NCBI RefSeq assembly: GCF_000422565.1
Contig: NZ_AUMA01000008.1
Span: 1 to 64,000, forward strand
Source: Desulfovibrio aminophilus DSM 12254
Lineage (GTDB): Bacteria > Desulfobacterota > Desulfovibrionia > Desulfovibrionales > Desulfovibrionaceae
Length of the DNA stretch: 64,000 bases
Direction of reading: 5' to 3'
Shown: one piece after another, positions 8,978 to 15,728 of the stretch
Layout of the letters: each line of letters starts with the position of its first letter
How positions within the stretch are numbered: the stretch's first letter is position 1
Program-made: the position numbers and the translations under genes
The notes under the pieces: generated by a model
Seen by the model: only the letters and a program-made list of their open reading frames with translations
The model's database searches: none
Told to the model about the DNA's origin: nothing

Positions 8978-9409
8978 GGAAAGCGCACTGGCCGTGGTCG
9001 GAGAGTGCGATACGCGAAGGGGCAACTTCATTATCCCCAAAAAACAATTGCCACTCGAGAACACCAGAGCATATGGACACATCATGCAGCGATAGTTCAA
9101 CCATTAATTTGCAGCATAACGAGCCATGAAAATGGAAGAATTTCGATTCAAAATGAGCAACTCAAAAGTTGCATATCATCACGCCGCTAAATCCATCATA
9201 AACTGATTTACTAGGCCAGCCTTCTGAACGTTTGCGGTATACAAGCATCCAGAAGGGAAGCCTCGATGAGAATTAGGCAAAAGGAGCCCCGCAGAGCCGA
9301 TCCAGCACAATGACGTGCGGTCTTTTACGCCGGAAAAGACTCCCGATCCAGTCATCCTCACGGAAAACAGCCGAGAGTTCTGCGGTACGGAGAGTCACTC
9401 CTCTGAGCT

Positions 9410-9444
9410 GGTTGCCGGAGGTTCAAATCCTTTCACCCCGACCA
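9410..9444 (+). other. tRNA-Pro-like 3' fragment (probable integration attachment site)
   Basis: The stretch ends in GGTTCAAATCCTTTCACCCCGACCA, matching the T-arm, the 3' acceptor strand CACCCCG, discriminator A and CCA of bacterial tRNA-Pro. The 5' acceptor strand CGGGGTG and the D and anticodon arms are absent upstream, so this is not a functional tRNA. The T-stem pairs only with G-U wobbles. Integrases often recombine at tRNA 3' ends and leave such a copy at the far side of an island. Confidence 0.5.
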
Positions 9445-9458
9445 AGATCATGAAGAAG

Positions 9459-9490
9459 AACGGGCACGTCGTGGCGTACCCGTTTTCGTT
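9459..9490 (+). terminator. Terminator following the tRNA-like fragment
   Basis: AACGGG (9459-9464) pairs with CCCGTT (9479-9484), extended inward by ACG/CGT after a C-A mismatch, and is followed by TTCGTTT. Its place 15 bases after a tRNA 3' end is what a native tRNA gene would show. Confidence 0.7.
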
Positions 9491-9651
9491 TCCGGACCGG
9501 CTTCGGTCCGCCCTTCCCTTTGCTGTCCTCGGCCCCGATTGAAAGTCTCCACGATGGCTGTTCCGTGCGTCCGTTCCGCGCGCCTCTGAGCCACCTGCGG
9601 CGCATTGCGTCGCGCAATGTGCCCGGCGTCGGCGTGTAGTCCCATTCTTAC

Positions 9652-9698
9652 AAGGCGTGAGGGCTTTCCTACAAATTTGTGGGTCTCACGCCTTTTCC
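9652..9698. promoter_or_regulatory. Nested dyad hairpin (terminator, attenuator or operator)
   Basis: AAGGCGTGAG (9652-9661) and CTCACGCCTT (9685-9694) form a perfect 10-bp outer arm. Inside it CC-T-ACAAATTTGT-G-GG (9668-9683) is a second palindrome. The outer arm is followed by TTCC, so a terminator or attenuator is possible; the inner dyad could instead be a DNA-binding site. Confidence 0.5.
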
Positions 9699-9758
9699 AT
9701 AATCGATGATCGCAAGGATTCACCTCGCGAAGGATGGACCTTCGCCGATCCCCCCCAT

Positions 9759-9791
9759 CCCCGGCCGGCCGCCGACCGGCGCCGGCCGGGG
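9759..9791 (+). promoter_or_regulatory. GC-rich leader hairpin before the first TorD-like gene
   Basis: CCCCGGCCGGC (9759-9769) and GCCGGCCGGGG (9781-9791) are a perfect 11-bp stem. There is no U-tract; the ribosome-binding site AGGAGG starts ten bases later. A role in mRNA stability or translation control is possible. Confidence 0.55.
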
Positions 9792-9809
9792 CGCTCCAAA
9801 AGGAGGCGT

Positions 9810-10370
9810 ATGCAGGAATCTCAACACGAAGCCCAGACGCTCGCGTCCCTGAGAGATTTTTTCATCGCTCAGGACGGAGCCGAGCTGGAGGCCGCCGTCG
9901 GGAGGCTCCCCGAGGATCTCAAGTCCGCCGTTCCAGCCGTGCCGGACTGGGATGCCGCCGAGTTCGACTTCAACCGCTTCTTCGTCGGCCCCCGCATCCT
10001 GGCCGCCCCCCCCTATGCTTCCGTCTATCTGTCCCCCGAGCCGCAGGTCATGGGCGAGGCGGCCCTTGAGGCCCGGAGGATCTACGCGGCCCTGGGCCTG
10101 CAATCCCCGTTCGACGCCCGGCTCCCGGACGACCATCTGAGTCTCGAGCTCGACGCGTTGCGCATCATGCAGGGGGTTCTGTCCCACACGCCATCGGAGC
10201 CGCTGAAGGAGTTGCGGGACTGTTTCGTTCACGAACACCTGAACGTCTGGGTTCCGCTTTTCGCCAGGCAGGTCAGGATGGTCGCGCCCGAGCATACGAT
10301 CATCCGTTTCATGGCGGACGCCGTGGAGCGGTGCGTGGAGTCGGTCGCCGAGTCGAAGGGCAGGTTCTAG
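9810..10370 (+). CDS. TorD/DmsD-family molybdoenzyme maturation chaperone
   Basis: The protein has 186 residues. Family members bind the Tat signal and apo-form of molybdopterin enzymes in the cytoplasm until the cofactor is inserted. The helical pattern and blocks such as DFNRFFVGP, ASVYLSPEPQVMG and the C-terminal CFVHEHLNVWVPLFARQV agree with TorD; the motif HEHLNVWVP is typical. The start at 9810 has AGGAGG three to four bases upstream, while the open frame extends back into the leader. It is the first gene of the reductase cluster, 27 bases before a Tat-dependent catalytic subunit that is its likely client. Confidence 0.88.
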   Translation: MQESQHEAQTLASLRDFFIAQDGAELEAAVGRLPEDLKSAVPAVPDWDAAEFDFNRFFVGPRILAAPPYASVYLSPEPQVMGEAALEARRIYAALGLQSPFDARLPDDHLSLELDALRIMQGVLSHTPSEPLKELRDCFVHEHLNVWVPLFARQVRMVAPEHTIIRFMADAVERCVESVAESKGRF

Positions 10371-10397
10371 CCGTTTCTCTACCCGGAGGAAGGAAAG

Positions 10398-12653
10398 ATG
10401 GAGAAGGAGAGAAAATTGATGAACAGCTCGTTGCTCAATGAGATGTCGAGGCGGAGCTTCGTGAAGCTGCTGACGGCCGGTGGAGCGGCTGCGATGCTGC
10501 ACGGAGGCCTGCTCACGCCGAAGGCCTTCGCCGGACCGGCGAAGACGGCGGGCGGTTGCAAGGCCTTCCACAGCGCCTGTCAGCGGAACTGCTACGACAC
10601 GTGCGCCATGCTGTCGTATGTCGACGACGGCGTGTTGAAGTACGTCGAGGGCGACAAACAGTCGACGTTCACGAACGGCGGTCTCTGCGTCAAGGGCTAC
10701 AGCTATCCCCGGCGGGTCTACAGCCCGGACCGCATCAAGTATCCGATGAAGCAGATCGGGCGCGGCACCGGCAACTGGAAGCGCATTTCCTGGGAAGAGG
10801 CGATCGACAGCATCTGCGACAAGATCCTGAGCATCAAGAAAGAGGATGGTCATCTTCTCGGGCTCGCCCTGGACAAGAATTCCGGCAGCGAGGGCATCAC
10901 CAACTGCGCCGTCATCCAGGGGTTGTTCACCGGGCTGGGCTACACGACCCGCTTTGAAGGAAGCAACTGCTGGCCCGCCGGTTACGACGCGCAGTACTTC
11001 GACTTCGGCGACATGGTCTGCAACGACCCCGAGGATCTGGCCAACGCCGGATACATCATCCTCTGGGGCGTGAATCCGGCCTGGACCTCCATTCACACCA
11101 TGAAGTTCATCTACGCCGCGAAGGAACGCGGCGCGAAGGTGGTCTGTATCGATCCCGTGCTGACCCAGACGGCGGCGAAGTGCGACGAATACCTCGCCCC
11201 GAAGATGGGCACGGACGGCGCCCTGGCCCTCGGCATGGCCCGCCACATCCTGGACCTGGGCCTCGCTGACCGGGGCTGGGTCGCGGACAATGCCCTGGGA
11301 TTCCCGGAGTTCGAACAGTACCTCCGGGAGAAGGTGACGGTGCAGTGGGCCGCCGAGGAGACCGGCATCCCCGCCGAGACCATCGCCCGCATCGCGGAAG
11401 AGTTCGCGAAAGCCAAGCCCGCGACGATCTGGATCGGCTACGGCCTGCAGCGGCACACCAACGGCGGTCGCGCGGTCCGTTCCATCGACGCCCTGGTCGC
11501 GATGACGGGCAACGTCGGCAAGAAGGGCGGCGGCGCGCGTTACGGTCAGGAATTCACCTGGGACTTCGAGTACTGGCCGAAGAGCAAGATGAGCCCCCCG
11601 GCCGGCTCCATCGGATTCGTCAATCCCGCGAAGCAGAAGCCCGGTGAGCCGACGGTGTATTCCAACCGTTCGCTCAACCGCAATCAGGCCGCCAGGGAGA
11701 TGCGGAAGGCGGATCCGAAGATCCGCATGTTGTGGGTGTCCTGCAGCAATCCGATGAGCCAGTATCCCAACCGCAACGAAATGGAGAAGATGTACCGCGG
11801 GCTCGACATGCTCGTCGTCGTCGACCAGTTCTTCACCCAGACCGCCGAACTGGCGGACATCGTCCTGCCGACCACGACGCAGTTCGAGGAATGGCAGGTC
11901 AACGTGTCGTACTGGCACTACTGGCTGGCGATCAACGAGCAGTGCATCGAGCCGTTGTTCGAGGCGAAGCCGAACACCGTCATCTCCGCGCTCGTCTCCA
12001 AGAGGATGAACGAGCTGAGCCCTGGATCATGCACCTATCAGCAGGATCTCACGCCGAAAGAGTGCATGATCCGCAACTTCAACGACACGATCCACAAGCT
12101 GAACGGGATCTCCTCCTGGGAAGATCTCCTGAAGGGTCCCGTGAAGGCGAAGCGCAATCCCGTCTCCTGGGCTGAGGGCAAGTTCAAGACTCCCTCCGGG
12201 AAATACGAGTTCCTGTCGGCGAAGGCCGCGGAATACGGCCATCCCGCGTTGCCCGAGTATCACTCGCGCCGCCCGAATCACGACAAGTTCGTCGTCCTCA
12301 CGCCGCATACGAAGTTCGGTCTCCATTCGCAGTTCATCAATCTCGACTGGATGCGGGACTTCAATCCCGAGCCGTGCGTCTACATCAATCCGAATTCCGC
12401 GCGGAGCAAGAACATCGTGAGCGGCGACATGGTCCGCGTCTACAACAAGTTCGGCGAGGTCGCGGTGAAGGCCCAGGTCACCGACAACGTGCCTGAAGAC
12501 ACGCTGCTCATGTATGAAGCCTGGTTCAAGAACGAGAAATTCAATGTCCAGAACGTCCTGGATGACGCCGTAGCGGACATGGGCGCCTATCAGTTCGGCG
12601 GTCATCGCGGTCCGGCGATCCAGGAACAGTTCGCGAACGTGGAAAAAATGTAG
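10398..12653 (+). CDS. DMSO-reductase-family molybdopterin oxidoreductase, catalytic subunit (module 1, substrate unknown)
   Basis: The protein has 751 residues. A twin-arginine signal (SRRSFVKLL, residues 17-25) sends the folded enzyme across the membrane. The N-terminal [4Fe-4S] ligands are C61, C65, C69 and C97 in a CxxxCxxxC plus C arrangement, followed by bis-MGD binding regions and a C-terminal molydopterin dinucleotide-binding domain (VVLTPHTKFGLHSQF onward). It is clearly related to DmsA but much shorter and divergent from the DmsA in module 2. Where DmsA has the Mo-ligand Ser, this protein reads FEGSNCWPAGYD, so C191 or S189 could bind Mo. It is followed by its own FeS and membrane subunits. 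The substrate may be an S- or N-oxide or another oxyanion. Confidence 0.9.
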   Translation: MEKERKLMNSSLLNEMSRRSFVKLLTAGGAAAMLHGGLLTPKAFAGPAKTAGGCKAFHSACQRNCYDTCAMLSYVDDGVLKYVEGDKQSTFTNGGLCVKGYSYPRRVYSPDRIKYPMKQIGRGTGNWKRISWEEAIDSICDKILSIKKEDGHLLGLALDKNSGSEGITNCAVIQGLFTGLGYTTRFEGSNCWPAGYDAQYFDFGDMVCNDPEDLANAGYIILWGVNPAWTSIHTMKFIYAAKERGAKVVCIDPVLTQTAAKCDEYLAPKMGTDGALALGMARHILDLGLADRGWVADNALGFPEFEQYLREKVTVQWAAEETGIPAETIARIAEEFAKAKPATIWIGYGLQRHTNGGRAVRSIDALVAMTGNVGKKGGGARYGQEFTWDFEYWPKSKMSPPAGSIGFVNPAKQKPGEPTVYSNRSLNRNQAAREMRKADPKIRMLWVSCSNPMSQYPNRNEMEKMYRGLDMLVVVDQFFTQTAELADIVLPTTTQFEEWQVNVSYWHYWLAINEQCIEPLFEAKPNTVISALVSKRMNELSPGSCTYQQDLTPKECMIRNFNDTIHKLNGISSWEDLLKGPVKAKRNPVSWAEGKFKTPSGKYEFLSAKAAEYGHPALPEYHSRRPNHDKFVVLTPHTKFGLHSQFINLDWMRDFNPEPCVYINPNSARSKNIVSGDMVRVYNKFGEVAVKAQVTDNVPEDTLLMYEAWFKNEKFNVQNVLDDAVADMGAYQFGGHRGPAIQEQFANVEKM

Positions 12654-12661
12654 CGGGGTGA

Positions 12662-13228
12662 ATGATGAGCAAGCAGCTTGCTTTTTACGTAGACTCGCAG
12701 AAGTGCATCGGATGCTTCTCGTGCGCCATGGCATGCAAGAACATGTATCATCCCGAGCCGGGAGTGAAATGGCGTCAGGTCTATCCTCTTTCGGAAGACA
12801 TCTATCCGCATCACGAACGCGCCTTCTATTCTCTCGCCTGCAACCACTGCGAGCATCCGACCTGCCTGGAGTGCTGTCCCGTCGGCGCCTACACGAAGAG
12901 GGAGGACGGCATCGTCGTCCATGACCAGGACAAGTGCATCGGGTGCGGCAACTGTGTGCGGTCCTGCCCGTACGGCGCGCCGCAGTACAACCCGAAGCTG
13001 AAGAAGGCCGAAAAGTGCAGCATGTGTTGGGAACGCATCGACGCCAAGCTTGAGCCCGCCTGCGTGCAGGCCTGCCCGGTCAAGGCGCTGCGGATCATCG
13101 ACCTGTCCGAGTTCGATGACGCCGAGGCGTTGCATTATCCTCCCGGATTCCCGCGTTTCGAGAGTCTCAACCCGTCCGTCCGCTTCAAACTGCCCCGGCA
13201 TCCCCATGTTGTCAGGAGGAATGGCTGA
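12662..13228 (+). CDS. DmsB-like four-cluster ferredoxin subunit (module 1)
   Basis: The protein of 188 residues carries the four cysteine groups of DmsB-type electron-transfer subunits: CIGCFSCAMAC, CNHCEHPTCLECCP, CIGCGNCVRSCP and CSMCWERIDAK...CVQACP, enough for four [4Fe-4S] clusters. It has no signal peptide and would be exported bound to the Tat-carrying catalytic subunit. It passes electrons from the membrane anchor to the molybdenum site. It begins eight bases after the catalytic subunit and its stop overlaps the next start by one base. Two ATG codons are adjacent (12662 and 12665); either may start. Confidence 0.93.
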   Translation: MMSKQLAFYVDSQKCIGCFSCAMACKNMYHPEPGVKWRQVYPLSEDIYPHHERAFYSLACNHCEHPTCLECCPVGAYTKREDGIVVHDQDKCIGCGNCVRSCPYGAPQYNPKLKKAEKCSMCWERIDAKLEPACVQACPVKALRIIDLSEFDDAEALHYPPGFPRFESLNPSVRFKLPRHPHVVRRNG

Positions 13229-14025
13229 TGAACGACGCGAACTACTCCCTCGTGCTGTTTACCGTGCTCGCCCAAGGCTCCGTCGGGATGATCGTGACGA
13301 GCTACCTGTGCTTCCGGCTGGCGGGGCGGGGTGAAATGCCGCACATCCGGCGCGAATGGATCATGGCCGGAGTGCTGCTTCTGGCGGGCCTGACCGCTTC
13401 GTTGTTTCACATCGGGCATCCCTTCGGCGCGGCGGCGGCGCTCACCCACGTGGCGACGTCCTGGCTGAGCCGTGAGGTGATCGCCGTCTGCCTGTTCGGC
13501 GCGCTGACGGCGTACACGATCGTCGCGATGCGCAAGAGCCTGCCCGCGTCCTTGATGCTCGGCACGGCGATCCTCGGCGTCGTGTCCCTCGTCGTGTCCG
13601 GGGCCGCGTACGCGCCCCCGAGCCTCCCCGCGCTCAACAACGCCTCGCCGATCGCCTTGTTCCTCCTGACGGCGGCGAGCATCGGCCTGGCCTCGAAGAG
13701 CTTCTTCGGCCCGAAGGACGATGACGGCTTCGTGGCCCAGTGGCTGATCTTCGTGCTCATCGCGTCGATCGCCGTCAGGATCATCCTGCCGAGCATCTGG
13801 TCCTCCGGCGGCGCGGTGATGATGAAGACGGGGCAGGCCTGGTTCGCCTCGCCCGTGTTCTGGCTGCACATCGTCCTGCTCGCCGCGCCGATTCCCTTCC
13901 TGCTGAAGAGCAAGGCGTTGAAGCCGTGGATGTTCGTGGCCGTTCTCGCAGCCGAGCTGCTCGGCCGCCTGACGTTCTTCGTCGGCACGGCCGCGACCTA
14001 CCAGAACATCGGACATCTGTTTTAA
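13228..14025 (+). CDS. DmsC-like membrane anchor subunit (module 1)
   Basis: A hydrophobic protein of 265 residues with about eight transmembrane helices. The DmsC signature is visible as LFHIGHPFGAAAALTHVATSWLSREV near residues 53-78 and the C-terminal ELLGRLTFFVGT. Such anchors oxidise menaquinol and hold the FeS and catalytic subunits at the outer face of the cytoplasmic membrane. AGGAGG stands seven bases before the start, and the start overlaps the stop of the FeS subunit. With the two preceding genes it makes a complete three-subunit reductase. Confidence 0.92.
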   Translation: MNDANYSLVLFTVLAQGSVGMIVTSYLCFRLAGRGEMPHIRREWIMAGVLLLAGLTASLFHIGHPFGAAAALTHVATSWLSREVIAVCLFGALTAYTIVAMRKSLPASLMLGTAILGVVSLVVSGAAYAPPSLPALNNASPIALFLLTAASIGLASKSFFGPKDDDGFVAQWLIFVLIASIAVRIILPSIWSSGGAVMMKTGQAWFASPVFWLHIVLLAAPIPFLLKSKALKPWMFVAVLAAELLGRLTFFVGTAATYQNIGHLF

Positions 14026-14031
14026 CTGACC

Positions 14032-14066
14032 GGCCGCCGCGATTCAGCGGACGAATCGCGGCGGCC
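14032..14066 (+). promoter_or_regulatory. Intercistronic GC-rich hairpin before the FmdE-like gene
   Basis: GGCCGCCGCGATT (14032-14044) and AATCGCGGCGGCC (14054-14066) form a perfect 13-bp stem with no U-tract after it. It lies seven bases after the membrane-anchor stop and seven bases before the ribosome-binding region of the next gene. It could protect mRNA ends or lower read-through. Confidence 0.6.
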
Positions 14067-14081
14067 GCAATCGAGGTCGAA

Positions 14082-14933
14082 ATGGATATCGGGAATTACA
14101 GCTTCAGCGAATTCAAGAATCTCGCGGCGGCGTTCCACAGTTACCCCGCGCCCGGTCTTCTGCTGGGCGGGTACATGGTCGAGCGGGCGAGGAGGGAGCT
14201 TCCGGACGGAATATTGTTCGAGGCCATCGTCGAAACCCCGAAGTGCCTGCCCGACGCGGTCCAACTTCTCACGCCGTGCAGCATCGGCAACGGCTGGATG
14301 AAGATCGTCAACTATGGACGCTACGCCCTGGCCCTGTACGACAAGTATGAGGGAACGGGCTTCCGCGTCTTCGTCGATTCCGAAAAGATCAGGAAGTGGC
14401 CCGAGCTGTCCGGCTGGTTCTACAAACTGAAGCCCAAGAAGGAACAGGATTCGGATCGCCTGCTGCGGGAGATCGAAGCCGCCGGCGACACGATCTGCGG
14501 CATCGAAACGATCCGCGTCGCGCGGAAATTCCTCGGCAAGCTTCCGTCGAGCAGGATTTCCGATTGCCCCATCTGCGGCGAGGCGTTTCCCGTCAATGAC
14601 GGCGCCGTCTGCCGGGGCTGCCAGGAGAAGGCCATATACGACACGAGGGACGACGATCGCGCGCGCGAGAGCCCCTCGCTGCGCTCCATGCCCGTGGCCG
14701 CCGCGGTCGGGAAGACGGCGCTGCACGACATGACGCAGATCGTCCCGGGGAAGATGAAGGGCGCGGCCTTCAAGGCCGGGCAGGTCATCAGCGCGGGCGA
14801 CGTGTGCCGTCTGCAGCAGATGGGCAAGAACAACGTGTTCGTCGAGGACGCCGCCGGTGTCGGCTCCGAGTGGGTTCATGAAAATGACGCCGCGCGGGAA
14901 TTCGCGCGGAGAATGGCGGGCCGGAACGTCTAG
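14082..14933 (+). CDS. FmdE/molybdopterin-binding fusion protein, N-terminal half (stops at in-frame TAG)
   Basis: The 283 residues before the stop hold an FmdE-like domain (about 1-150; FSEFKNLAAAFHSYPAPGLLLGGYM at the start, with the conserved early His and Gly), a treble-clef zinc motif near 163-181 (CPICGE...VCRGC), and the beginning of a MoeA-like region (VGKTALHDMTQIVPG...GQVISAGDVCRLQQMGKNNVFV). FmdE was first seen in molybdenum formylmethanofuran dehydrogenase operons, and fusions of this kind accompany molybdoenzyme genes. The role is probably in handling molybdopterin or Mo for the two reductases. The TAG at 14931-14933 is in frame with 256 further codons of the same protein, so the gene is either a recent pseudogene or read through. 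Confidence 0.8.
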   Translation: MDIGNYSFSEFKNLAAAFHSYPAPGLLLGGYMVERARRELPDGILFEAIVETPKCLPDAVQLLTPCSIGNGWMKIVNYGRYALALYDKYEGTGFRVFVDSEKIRKWPELSGWFYKLKPKKEQDSDRLLREIEAAGDTICGIETIRVARKFLGKLPSSRISDCPICGEAFPVNDGAVCRGCQEKAIYDTRDDDRARESPSLRSMPVAAAVGKTALHDMTQIVPGKMKGAAFKAGQVISAGDVCRLQQMGKNNVFVEDAAGVGSEWVHENDAAREFARRMAGRNV

Positions 14934-15704
14934 TTCGGCGAGGCCGACGAGGGGAAGGTCGTCTTCACGGCGAAGATCGACGGCCTGCTGACCCTGGATC
15001 GCGACAAGCTGAAGGCCTTCAACCTCGTTCCCGGCGTGATGTGCGCCTCGCGCCACGGCGACGCCATGGTCGAACAGGCCAAGCCCATCGCGGGGTGTCG
15101 CGCGATTCCGCTGTATCTTTCGCGCGCGGACTTCTCGAAGGCGCAGCATGTCCTTGGCACGGAGCCCATCTTCAACGTCGTCCCGTTCCGCGAGGCCAAG
15201 GTCGGAATCATCGTCACCGGCACGGAGGTCTTCACCGGCCTGATCGAGGACAAGTTCATCCCGGTGGTCAGGGCCAAGGTGGAAAAGCTCGGCTGCACCG
15301 TCGTGGGCGGCGAGATCCAGCCTGACGACAGGAAGCGCATCGCGGACAGCGCCGAGCGGATGATCGCCGACGGCGCCGACATCATCATCACGACCGCCGG
15401 TCTTTCCGTCGATCCCGACGACGTGACGCGGGCCGCGCTGCACGACGTGGGCATGAGCGACGCCCTGTACGGCATGCCCGCGCTTCCTGGAGCCATGAGC
15501 CTGGTGGGGAAGATCGGGAGCGTGGACATCATCGGCGTCCCCGCCTGCGCGATCTTCTTCAAGGCGACCGGCTTCGACCTCATTCTGCCGCGCGTCGTCG
15601 CCGGACTGCCCATCACGCGGAACGATCTCGCCGACTATGCGGAGGGAGGATTTTGTCTGGGATGCAAGTCCTGCACATTCCCCAAGTGCCCGTTCGGCAA
15701 GTAA
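14934..15704 (+). pseudogene. FmdE/molybdopterin-binding fusion protein, C-terminal half after the TAG
   Basis: The frame continues without shift after the TAG. It encodes the rest of the MoeA-like part (GKVVFTAKIDGLLTLDRDKL, NLVPGVMCASRHGD), a MoaB/MogA-like molybdopterin-binding domain (VGIIVTGTEVFTGLIEDKFI, TTAGLSVDPDDVT, LPGAMSL, GVPACAIFF) and a cysteine-rich tail (CLGCKSCTFPKCPFGK). The MPT-binding motifs look intact. The first ATG (15036) has no ribosome-binding site and would cut into a conserved block, so independent translation is doubtful. A single base change from many sense codons (for example CAG, AAG, TAC or TGG) would explain the stop. Confidence 0.7.
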
Positions 15705-15728
15705 GCAAAACACGTTGAGGAGGATGAC

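Larger units (their letters stand above)
8978..9809. other. Long non-coding stretch between the PAS-kinase island and the reductase cluster
   Basis: About 830 bases have no convincing gene. The left part (to about 9300) is AT-richer than its surroundings and shows no feature. The right part holds a tRNA-Pro-like 3' fragment (9410-9444), a terminator (9459-9490), and a series of dyads: CATTGCG-TCG-CGCAATG (9603-9619), a large hairpin (9652-9694), GCGAAGG/CCTTCGC (9727-9733 with 9739-9745) and a GC-rich hairpin (9759-9791) just before the first chaperone gene. A clear -35/-10 pair for the reductase operon is not visible. Confidence 0.6.

Noticed and set aside
9005-9361. Short frames in the AT-rich spacer (61 and 60 codons)
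   Set aside because: No ribosome-binding sites, no motifs, and atypical composition; treated as non-coding.
9361-9444. Complete tRNA gene
   Set aside because: The 3' half resembles tRNA-Pro, but no 5' acceptor strand CGGGGTG or proper anticodon arm is found upstream.
14931-14933. TAG as a pyrrolysine codon
   Set aside because: The family is not a methylamine methyltransferase, and no pyl genes are in the window; a nonsense mutation is simpler.
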